Assembly (NCBI GenBank): GCA_036877525.1
Contig: JAZGTH010000147.1
Location: 1 to 64,000 of the forward strand
Direction: 5' to 3'
Origin: Chromobotia macracanthus
Taxonomy: Eukaryota > Chordata > Actinopteri > Cypriniformes > Botiidae
Length of the DNA: 64,000 nucleotides
The notes beneath the pieces are model-generated. The model searched no databases. It was not told the DNA's origin and saw only the letters and a program-made list of their open reading frames with translations. The position numbers and the translations under genes were made by a program. Shown here one piece after another: positions 38,101-50,100 of this stretch (positions are counted from its first letter, which is position 1; every line of letters starts with the position of its first letter).

Positions 38101-41100
38101 TACAGTAGTGATGGGGAGGAGTGTGACTGCAGTAGTGATGGGGAGGAGTGTGACTGCAGTAGTGATGGGGAGGAGTGGGACTGCAGTAGTGATGGGGAGG
38201 AGTATGACTGCAGTAGTGATGATGAGGAGGAGTGTGACTGCAGTAGTGACGGGGAGGAGTGTGACTGCAGTAGTGATGAGGAGGAGTGTGACTGCAGTAA
38301 TGATGGGGGTAATGATGAGGAGGAGTGTGACTGCAGTAGTGATGGGGAGGAGTGTGACTGCAGTAGTAGATGGGGAGTGTGACTGCAGTAATGATGGGGA
38401 GGAGTGTGACTGCAGTAATGATGGGGAGGAGTGTGACTGCAGTAGTGATGGGGAGGAGTGTGACTGCAGTAGTGATGGGGAGGAGTGTGACTGCAGTAAT
38501 GATGGGGAGGAGTGTGACTGCAGTAATGATGGGGAGGAGTGTGACTGCAGTAATGGATGAGGTGACTATAGTGATGGGAATGAGTGTGACTGCAGTAGTG
38601 ATGGGGAGGAGTGTGACTGCAGTAGTGATGGGGAGGAGTGTGACTGCAGTAGTGATGGGGAGATTGTGACTGCAGTAATGATGGGGAGGAGTGTGACTGC
38701 AGTAGTGATGGGGAGGAGTGTGACTGCAGTAGTGATGAGGAGGAGTGTGACTGCAGTATGATGGGGATGATGTGCCCCCAGTAGTGATGGGGAGGAGTGT
38801 GACTGCAGTAGTGACGAGGAGGAGTGTGACTGCAGTAATGACGGGGAGGAGTGTGACTGCAGTAGTGATGGGGAGGAGTGTGACTGCAGTAGTGATGGGG
38901 TTTATGAGGAGTGTGACTGCAGTAGTGATGGGGAGGAGTGTGACTGCAGTAGTGACGGGGAGGAGTGTGACTGCAGTAGTGATGAGGAGGAGTGTGACTG
39001 CAGTAGGTATGATGAGGAGGAGTGTGACTGCAGTAGTGATGGGGAGGATTGACTGCGTGTGGGAGGAGTGTGACTGCAGTAGTGATGGGGAGGAGTGTGA
39101 CTGCAGTAATGCTTCAGTGATGGGGAGGAGTGTGACTGCAGTAATGATGGGGAGGAGTGTGACTGCAGTAGTGATGGGGAGGAGTGTGACTGCAGTAGTG
39201 ATGAGGATGAGTGTGACTACAGTAATGATGGGGATGAGTGTGACTGCAGTAGTGATGGGGAGGAGTGTGACTGCAGTAGTGATGAGGATGAGTGTGACTA
39301 CAGCAGTGATGGGGAGGATTGTGACTGCAGTAATGATGGGGATGAGTGTGACTGCAGTAGTGACGAGGAGGAGTGTGACTGCAGTAATGACGGGGAGGAG
39401 TGGGACTGCAGTAGTGATGAGGATGAGTGTGACTACAGTAGTGATGGGGATGAGTGTGACTACAGTAATGATGGGGAGGAGTGTGACTGCAGTAGTGACG
39501 AGGAGGAGTGTGACTGCAGTAATGACGGGGAGGAGTGGGACTGCAGTAGTGATGAGGAGGAGTATGACTGCAGTAATGATGGGGGTAATGATGAGGAGGA
39601 GTGTGACTGCAGTAGTGACGAGGAGGAGTGTGACTGCAGTAGTGATGAGGAGGAGTGTGACTGCAGTAATGATGGGGGAGGAGTGTGACTGAGTAATGAT
39701 GGGAGGAGTGTGACTGCAGTAGTTGAGGATGATGGGGAGGAGTGTGACTGCAGTAAGTGATGGGGAGGAGTGTGACTGCAGTAATGATGAGGAGGAGTGT
39801 GACTGCAGTAGTGATGGGGAGGAGTATGACTGCAGTAGTGATGGGGAGGAGTGTGACTGCAGTAGTGATGGGGAGGAGTGTGACTGCAGTAATGATGGGG
39901 AGGAGTGTGACTGCAGTAATGATGGGGAGGAGTGTGACTGCAATAGTGATGAGGATGAGTGTGACTACAGTAGTGATGGGGATGAGTGTGACTGCAGTAG
40001 TGATGGGGAGGAGTGTGACTGCAGTAATGATGGGGAGGAGTGTGACTGCAGCAGTGATGGGGAGGATTGTGACTGCAGTAATGATGGGGATGAGTGTGAC
40101 TGCAGTAGTGATGGGGAGGAGTGTGACTGCAGTAGTGATGAGGATGAGTGTGACTACAGTAGTGATGGGGATGAGTGTGACTACAGTAATGATGGGGAGG
40201 AGTGTGACTGCAGTAGTGACGAGGAGGAGTGTGACTGCAGTAATGACGGGGAGGAGTGGGACTGCAGTAGTGATGAGGAGGAGTATGACTGCAGTAATGA
40301 TGGGGGTAATGATGAGGAGGAGTGTGACTGCAGTAGTGACGAGGAGGAGTGTGACTGCAGTAGTGACGAGGAGGAGTGTGACTGCAGTAGTGATGAGGAG
40401 GAGTGTGACTGCAGTAATGATGGGGGTAATGATGAGGAGGAGTGTGACTGCAGTAGTGATGGGGAGGAGTATGACTGCAGTAGTGACGGGGAGGAGTGTG
40501 ACTGCAGTAGTGACGAGGAGGAGTGTGACTGCAGTAATGACGGGGAGGAGTGGGACTGCAGTAGTGATGAGGAGGAGTATGACTGCAGTAATGATGGGGG
40601 TAATGATGAGGAGGAGTGTGACTGCAGTAGTGATGGGGAGGAGTATGACTGCAGTAGTGACGGGGAGGAGTAATGATGGGGAGGAGTGTGACTGCAGTAA
40701 TGATGGAGGTGACTGCATTGATGGGAGGAGTGTGCCTCAGTAGTGATGGGGAGGAGTGTGACTGCAGTAGTGATGAGGAGGAGTGTGACTGCAGTAGTGA
40801 TGGGGAGGAGTATGACTGCAGTAATGATGGGGAGGAGTGTGACTGCAGTAGTGATGGGGAGGAGTGTGACTGCAGTAATGATGGGGAGGAGTGTGACTGC
40901 AGTAATGATGAGGAGGAGTGTGACTGCAGTAGTGATGGGGAGAGGTGGTGACTGCAGTAGTGATGGGGTGTGACTGCAGTAGTGATGGGGAGGAGTGTGA
41001 CTGCAGTAGTGATGGGGAGGAGTGTGACTGCAGTAGTGATGGGGAGGAGTGTGACTGCAGTAATGATGGGGTTAGGGGAGGAGTGTGACTGCAGTAGTGA

Positions 41101-44100
41101 TGGGGAGGAGTATGACTGCAGTAGTGATGGGGAGGAGTGTGACTGCAGTAGTGACGAGGAGGAGTGTGACTGCAGTAGTGATGGGGAGGAGTGTGACTGC
41201 AGTAGTGATGAGGAGGAGTGTGACTGCAGTAATGATGGGGGTAATGATGAGGAGGAGTGTGACTGCAGTAGTGATGGGGAGGAGTATGACTGCAGTAGTG
41301 AGGGGAGGAGTTACTGCAGTAGAGGGAGGAGTGTGACTGCAGTAATGATGGGGAGAAGTGGTGTGACTGCAGTAGTGATGGGGAGGAGTGTGACTGCAGT
41401 AATGATGAGGAGGAGTGTGACTGCAGTAATGATGGGGAGGAGTGTGACTGCAGTAGTGATGGGGAGGAGTATGACTGCAGTAGTAGTGATGGGGAGGAGT
41501 GTGACTGCAGTAGTGATGGGGAGGAGGTGTGACTGCAGTAGTGATGGGGAGATGACGCAGTAGTGATGGGGAGGAGTGTGACTGCAGTAATGATGGGGGA
41601 GGTTGACTGCAGTAGTGATGGGGATGAGTGTGACTACAGTAGTGATGGGGAGGAGTGTGACTGCAGTAGTGATGGGGAGGAGTGTGACTGCAGTAATGAT
41701 GGGGAGGAGTGTGACTGCAGTAGTGATGGGGAGGAGTGTGACTGCAGTAATGATGGGGAGGAGTGTGACTGCAGTAGTGATGGGGAGGAGTGTGACTGCA
41801 GTAGTGATGGGGAGGAGTGTGACTGCAGTAGTGATGGGGAGGAGTGTGACTGCAGTAGTGATGGGGAGGAGTGTGACTGCAGTAGTGATGGGGAGGAGTG
41901 TGACTGCAGTAGTATGGGATGTGACTGATGGGGAGGAGTGTGACTGCAGTAGTGATGGGGAGGAGTGTGACTGCAGTAATGATGGGGAGGAGTGTGACTG
42001 CAGTAGTGATGGGGGAGGAGTGTGACTGCAGTAATGATGGGGAGGAGTGTGACTGCAGTAATGATGGGGAGGAGTGTGACTGCAGTAATGATGGGGAGGA
42101 GTGTGACTGCAGTAGTGATGGGGAGGAGTGTGACTGCATAATGATGGGGAGGAGTGTGACTGCAGTAATGATGGGGAGGAGTGTGACTGCAGTAATGATG
42201 GGGAGGAGTGTGACTGCAGTAGTGATGGGGAGGTAGTGATGGGGAGGACTGCATGATGGGGAGGAGTATGACTGCAGTAATGATGGGGAGGAGTGTGACT
42301 GCAGTAATAATGGGGAGGAGTGTGACTGCAGTAATGATGGGGAGGAGTGTGACTGCAATAGTGATGAGGATGAGTGTGACTACAGTAGTGATGGGGATGA
42401 GTGTGACTGCAGTAGTGATGGGGAGGAGTGTGACTGCAGTAGTGATGAGGATGAGTGTGACTACAGTAATGATGGGGAGGATGAGTGTGACTGCAGTAGT
42501 GATGGGGAGGAGTGTAACTGCAGTAATGATGGGGAGGAGTGTGACTGCAGTAGTGATGGGGAGGACTAATGTGGGGAGGAGTGTGACTGCAGTAATGATG
42601 GGGAGGAGTGTGACTGCAGTAGTGATGGGGAGGAGTGTGACTGCAGTAATGATGGGGAGGAGTGTGACTGCAGTAGTGATGGGGAGGAGTGTGACTGCAA
42701 TAGTGATGAGGATGAGTGTGACTGCAATAGTGATGAGGATGAGTGTGACTGCAGTAATGATGGGGAGGAGTGTGACTGCAGTAATGATGGGGAGGAGTGT
42801 GACTGCAGTAGTGATGGGGAGGAGTGTGACTGCAGTAGTGATGGGGAGGAGTGTGACTGCGGTAATGATGGGGAGGAGTGTGACTGCGGTAATGATGGGG
42901 AGGAGTGTGACTGCAGTAGTGATGGGGAGGAGTATGACTGCAGTAATGATGGGGAGGAGTGTGACTGCGGTGGCCAAGAAAGATCACTGGTTTCACTTTG
43001 TAGTGCAAGATTCTTCAAAATGAGCTGCTGTGGAGCTCATATGCGTTGACATTTGGAAAGTGGATCAGACATGCAGAGGAATTATAGTGATTTTTTATTT
43101 TATTTTTGTACTGTATTTGTATAACGGCTGGTGTTAGCAGAGCGTCACCTCTAGTATGTCAGTGTTGTCACTAGAAACCTACTACAACCTTTGTAATGAA
43201 AAAAAAGTTTCCTGGCAAGTCGCACAGAGGCTGTGGTAAGATCATACAGGAAGTTCTGCAGAAGCACTAAAAAGTCAATACAACAGTGAGAGTCAAAATT
43301 TTCTTGAAAAAATTGAATATTTTCTTACAATCCAACATAAACCTTATGTCAATAATGACTAATTAATTTTCAGATCAGTGATAAATACGAACGCTTAAAC
43401 AATATGAAACTTGTTCAGAATGTTTATGTAATTTCAGCTTTTTGTTTTTAACTTCATTATGTATTGAAGAGGTTGATGTTTATTCATTGTTTAGGGTTTA
43501 CAGTGAAGGGTTCCTCTGATCCTCTGGTTGTTCCTCTGGGAGCTTCAGTGCTTCTGCCCTGTTCTGTTGACACTCCCATACCAATAGAAGATCTGGAGGT
43601 GGCTTGGAGAAGATCAGACTCAGAGGCTCTGGTGCATCTGTATCAAGATGGAGATGTTAGACCAGAGGCCCAGCAGCAGGATTATCATGATAGAGCTCAT
43701 TTCTTCACTGAGAACATTAAACATGGAAACTTCTCCCTCCTGCTGGAGAACGTGAGAGCTGAAGATGAGGGAGAATACACATGTAAAGTTTACAGAGGAC
43801 AGGATTCTGCTGAAACTGTGGTAAAAATCAGGAATGCTGGTAAGAAACACATTACTTTAATTGCAAATTTTATAAGAATTTTATTGCATTGTGCATCCAT
43901 TTTTCTTTAGTTAAATTGTGAACACTTTTATTTCCCAGAGCTTTTGAGAGTATCAGGATCAAATCATTCCATATCTGCATATGAGGGTGAGGACGTCACT
44001 CTGAGCTGCTCTGTGGACTCTCACATCCCACCTGAAGAGGTTTCATGGAGGAAAATAAATAAAGATGGAGAGATCCTGGTACTGCTCTACCAAGACAATA

Positions 44101-47100
44101 AGGCTGCACCAGAGGCATCGCATGAGCAATTCAGAGACAGAGTTGAGTTCTTCACTGCTGAAATCCACAGAGGAAACTTCTCTCTGAGACTGAAGAGCAT
44201 CAGAACTGAGGATAAAGGAGTTTACATGTGTCAGGTGTTTGCTGGAAGACTTTCAGCCAACACGACTGTAGAACTGCAACGACTGGGTGAGTCAATAAAT
44301 CCATATGAAAAATTATACAATTGTATTGTTATTACATCAGCATTTTGACATTTCCAATGTTTAATTCATAAAATAAGAACAATTTTCATTCTTTTCAGCA
44401 AATGATGTAGACAATAGTTAACCAGTGTTATAATTAAGCAGGTGTTTGACCAGGAAACATTTCATTGAGATTAAAATATTTTACAAGAGAGTTCTGTAAA
44501 AAAAATATTGCAGCTTGTGGTTCATAAACGTTTAACAGATCTCCACAATTAGTCCCGCCTCTCTAACACATCTCGCTGATAGGACTGGCTGTGCCTTTTT
44601 ATGAGTGCCGCCTCCCACACAGGTGTTGATTTTAGTGATATGATCTCTGTGCATCCCGTTACCGGTAAGTGAGAGAGAAAATGTCTCTATACAGCAACGG
44701 TTTAATGTACAGAAATACAGGATGAGTCACATCACATACTGATTCACACACAGCGTGTTCATTCAGTAAATGACAATCCTGTATTAACAGGATAAGTGAC
44801 AAACCTAAACATTAGTGTGTGTGTGTGTGTTCTTGTTTAGATGCACTTTTATACAGTGAATATCATGACAAGCGGCTGTTTCATGTGTTCTCACTAGTGA
44901 AAATGCTTCTAAATCATTAAATCAGGTTTCTGTTTAAATCTAGTGATTTGTACAGGTTTCTGTGAGGGTTATGTGTAGGGGTGATGTTTTCAGACAATAT
45001 AAAACATGAATCTTGAACTTGATTTAAAAACTGTTTATGAGATGTTCTGACCTCATCAGTGTCTCTTAACTGCCTCCTCGTCCTCATTTGTTACATTTAT
45101 TACAGAACACACTGTTGAGGTCAATATAGACTAACACTCTCAAGACATTGTTCTGTTTAATAAGACATTAACCTGTTCAACCCTGAATAATGTTTCACAC
45201 AACTCTGTTTCACACATAATGGTGTTGATTCTCTGTATTACTGCATGTGTTCAGTTACTGATGTGTGTGTGTGTGTTACAGGTTTCTCTGTTTCACACAT
45301 AATGGTGTTGATTCTCTGTATTACTGCATGTGTTCAGTAACTGATGTGTGTGTGTGTTACAGGTTTCTCTGTTTCACACATAATGGTGTTGATTCTCTGT
45401 ATTACTGCATGTGTTCAGTAACTGATGTGTGTGTGTGTTACAGGTTTCTCTGTTTCACACATAATGGTGTTGATTCTCTGTATTACTGCATGTGTTCAGT
45501 AACTGATGTGTGTGTGTGTGTTACAGGTTTCTCTGTTTCACACATAATGGTGTTGATTCTCTGTATTACTGCATGTGTTCAGTAACTGATGTGTGTGTGT
45601 ATGTGTTACAGGTTTCTCTGTTTCACACATAATGGTGTTGATTCTCTGTATTACTGCATGTGTTCAGTAACTGATGTGTGTGTGTGTTACAGGTTTCTCT
45701 GTTTCACACATAATGGTGTTGATTCTCTGTATTACTGCATGTGTTCAGTAACTGATGTGTGTGTGTGTTACAGGTTTCTCTGTTTCACACATAATGGTGT
45801 TGATTCTCTGTATTACTGCATGTGTTCAGTAACTGAGTGTGTGTGTGTGTGTTACAGGTTTCTCTGTTTCACACATAATGGTGTTGATTCTCTGTATTAC
45901 TGCATGTGTTCAGTAACTGATGTGTGTGTGTGTGTGTTACAGGTTTCTCTGTTTCACACATAATGGTGTTGATTCTCTGTATTACTGCATGTGTTCAGTA
46001 ACTGATGTGTGTGTGTGTGTGTGTTACAGGTTTCTCTGCTTCACACATAATGGTGTTGATTCTCTGTATTACTGCATGTGTTCAGTAACTGATGTGTGTG
46101 TGTGTGTTACAGGTTTCTCTGCTTCACACATAATGGTGTTGATTCTCTGTATTACTGCATGTGTTCAGTAACTGATGTGTGTGTGTGTTACAGGTTTCTC
46201 TGTTTCACACATAATGGTGTTGATTCTCTGTATTACTGCATGTGTTCAGTAACTGATGTGTGTGTGTGTTACAGGTTTCTCTGCTTCACACATAATGGTG
46301 TTGATTCTCTGTATTACTGCATGTGTTCAGTAACTGATGTGTGTGTGTGTTACAGGTTTCACTGCTTCACACATAATGGTGTTGATTCTCTGTATTACTG
46401 CATGTGTTCAGTAACTGATGTGTGTGTGTGTGTTACAGGTTTCTCTGTTTCACACATAATGGTGTTGATTCTCTGTATTACTGCATGTGTTCAGTAACTG
46501 ATGTGTGTGTGTGTGTTACAGGTTTCTCTGTTTCACACATAATGGTGTTGATTCTCTGTATTACTGCATGTGTTCAGTAACTGATGTGTGTGTGTGTGTT
46601 ACAGGTTTCTCTGCTTCACACATAATGGTGTTGATTCTCTGTATTACTGCATGTGTTCAGTAACTGATGTGTGTTGTGTGTGTTACAGGTTTCTCTGTTT
46701 CACACATAATGGTGTTGATTCTCTGTATTACTGCATGTGTTCAGTAACTGATGTGTGTGTGTGTGTTACAGGTTTCTCTGCTTCACACATAATGGTGTTG
46801 ATTCTCTGTATTACTGCATGTGTTCAGTAACTGATGTGTGTGTGTGTGTTACAGGTTTCTCTGCTTCACACATAATGGTGTTGATTCTCTGTATTACTGC
46901 ATGTGTTCAGTAACTGATGTGTGTGTGTGTGTTACAGGTTTCTCTGCTTCACACATAATGGTGTTGATTCTCTGTATTACTGCATGTGTTCAGTAACTGA
47001 TGTGTGTGTGTGTGTTACAGGTTTCTCTGCTTCACACATAATGGTGTTGATTCTCTGTATTACTGCATGTGTTCAGTAACTGATGTGTGTGTGTGTGTTA

Positions 47101-50100
47101 CAGGTTTCTCTGTTTCACACATAATGGTGTTGATTCTCTGTATTACTGCATGTGTTCAGTAACTGAGTGTGTGTGTGTGTTACAGGTTTCTCTGTTTCAC
47201 ACATAATGGTGTTGATTCTCTGTATTACTGCATGTGTTCAGTAACTGATGTGTGTGTGTGTGTTACAGGTTTCTCTGCTTCACACATAATGGTGTTGATT
47301 CTCTGTATTACTGCATGTGTTCAGTAACTGATGTGTGTGTGTGTTACAGGTTTCTCTGTTTCACACATAATGGTGTTGATTCTCTGTATTACTGCATGTG
47401 TTCAGTAACTGATGTGTGTGTGTGTGTTACAGGTTTCTCTGTTTCACACATAATGGTGTTGATTCTCTGTATTACTGCATGTGTTCAGTAACTGAGTGTG
47501 TGTGTGTGTTACAGGTTTCTCTGTTTCACACATAATGGTGTTGATTCTCTGTATTACTGCATGTGTTCAGTAACTGATGTGTGTGTGTGTGTTACAGGTT
47601 TCTCTGCTTCACACATAATGGTGTTGATTCTCTGTATTACTGCATGTGTTTAGTAACTGATGTGTGTGTGTGTGTTACAGGTTTCTCTGCTTCACACATA
47701 ATGGTGTTGATTCTCTGTATTACTGCATGTGTTCAGTAACTGAGTGTGTGTGTGTGTGTTACAGGTTTCTCTGTTTCACACATAATGGTGTTGATTCTCT
47801 GTATTACTGCATGTGTTCAGTAACTGATGTGTGTGTGTGTTACAGGTTTCTCTGCTTCACACATAATGGTGTTGATTCTCTGTATTACTGCATGTGTTCA
47901 GTAACTGATGTGTGTGTGTGTGTTACAGGTTTCTCTGTTTCACACATAATGGTGTTGATTCTCTGTATTACTGCATGTGTTCAGTAACTGATGTGTGTGT
48001 GTGTTACAGGTTTCTCTGCTTCACACATAATGGTGTTGATTCTCTGTATTACTGCATGTGTTCAGTAACTGATGTGTGTGTGTGTGTGTTACAGGTTTCT
48101 CTGCTTCACACATAATGGTGTTGATTCTCTGTATTACTGCATGTGTTCAGTAACTGATGTGTGTGTGTGTGTGTTACAGGTTTCTCTGTTTCACACATAA
48201 TGGTGTTGATTCTCTGTATTACTGCATGTGTTCAGTAACTGATGTGTGTGTGTGTGTTACAGGTTTCTCTGCTTCACACATAATGGTGTTGATTCTCTGT
48301 ATTACTGCATGTGTTCAGTAACTGATGTGTGTGTGTGTGTGTTACAGGTTTCTCTGTTTCACACATAATGGTGTTGATTCTCTGTATTACTGCATGTGTT
48401 CAGTAACTGATGTGTGTGTGTGTGTTACAGGTTTCTCTGTTTCACACATAATGGTGTTGATTCTCTGTATTACTGCATGTGTTCAGTAACTGATGTGTGT
48501 GTGTGTGTGTTACAGGTTTCTCTGTTTCACACATAATGGTGTTGATTCTCTGTATTACTGCATGTGTTCAGTAACTGATGTGTGTGTGTGTGTTACAGGT
48601 TTCTCTGTTTCACACATAATGTGTTGATTCTCTGTATTACTGCATGTGTTCAGTAACTGATGTGTGTGTGTGTGTTACAGGTTTCTCTGTTTCACACATA
48701 ATGGTGTTGATTCTCTGTATTACTGCATGTGTTCAGTAACTGATGTGTGTGTGTGTGTTACAGGTTTCTCTGTTTCACACATAATGGTGTTGATTCTCTG
48801 TATTACTGCATGTGTTCAGTAACTGATGTGTGTGTGTGTGTGTTACAGGTTTCTCTGTTTCACACATAATGGTGTTGATTCTCTGTATTACTGCATGTGT
48901 TCAGTAACTGATGTGTGTGTGTGTGTGTTACAGGTTTCTCTGTTTCACACATAATGGTGTTGATTCTCTGTATTACTGCATGTGTTCAGTAACTGATGTG
49001 TGTGTGTGTTACAGGTTTCTCTGCTTCACACATAATGGTGTTGATTCTCTGTATTACTGCATGTGTTCAGTAACTGATGTGTGTGTGTGTGTGTTACAGG
49101 TTTCTCTGTTTCACACATAATGGTGTTGATTCTCTGTATTACTGCATGTGTTCAGTAACTGATGTGTGTGTGTGTGTTACAGGTTTCTCTGTTTCACACA
49201 TAATGGTGTTGATTCTCTGTATTACTGCATGTGTTCAGTAACTGATGTGTGTGTGTGTGTGTTACAGGTTTCTCTGTTTCACACATAATGGTGTTGATTC
49301 TCTGTATTACTGCATGTGTTCAGTAACTGATGTGTGTGTGTGTGTTACAGGTTTCTCTGTTTCACACATAATGTGTTGATTCTCTGTATTACTGCATGTG
49401 TTCAGTAACTGATGTGTGTGTGTGTGTTACAGGTTTCTCTGTTTCACACATAATGGTGTTGATTCTCTGTATTACTGCATGTGTTCAGTAACTGATGTGT
49501 GTGTGTGTGTTACAGGTTTCTCTGTTTCACACATAATGGTGTTGATTCTCTGTATTACTGCATGTGTTCAGTAACTGATGTGTGTGTGTGTGTGTTACAG
49601 GTTTCTCTGTTTCACACATAATGGTGTTGATTCTCTGTATTACTGCATGTGGATCTGCTCTTCTGCTCTGCTGTCTGATTTACACCAGACCAAACAAAAG
49701 TAGGTTTACAAGTTAAATATTCTTCAGTCTAGAGAGTAACACAGCATTTCTTCTTGACAGCAAATGACACCTGAGACAGTAAATAAGTCAAGTGTCATTC
49801 TGTACTTCTTATAAGCAATACATTATATAAAACATTTCTTCTGTCATCAGGTGCAAACAGTTTTCACTTCTAAATTAAATTTAACGTAAACGTCACATCT
49901 TTTTCAGGGTTCATTGTGAAAGGTTCTTTTAATCAGGAAGGTTCGGTGGTTCTGCCCTGTTTCATTGATCCACATTTACTAAAGAATGATGATCTGAAGG
50001 TGGAATGGAGAAGATCAGACTCAGAGGCTCTGGTGCATCTGTATCAAGATGGAGATGTTAGACCAGAGGCCCAGCAGCAGTATTATCATGATAGAGCTCA

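Noticed and set aside
35716..43023. Very long frames on both strands (up to 1362 codons with the related frames near 39-40 kb) reading CDCSSDGEE, VTAVVMGRS or PSLLQSHSS repeats
   Set aside because: Artefacts of the 27-bp period. Several frames on both strands are open at once, breaks coincide with indels, and the array is in an intron.
43620..43850. Minus-strand frames opposite the V-set exons (also at 50021-50209)
   Set aside because: Antisense shadows of conserved Ig exons; the plus-strand frame has the Ig motifs and splice sites.
45265..49120. Repeated 60-130 codon frames reading MCVCYRFLCFTHNGVDSLYYCMCSVTDV
   Set aside because: They are a different frame of the exon-derived 83-bp array. 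The frame used by the real exon at 49601 reads GFSVSHIMVLILC instead.
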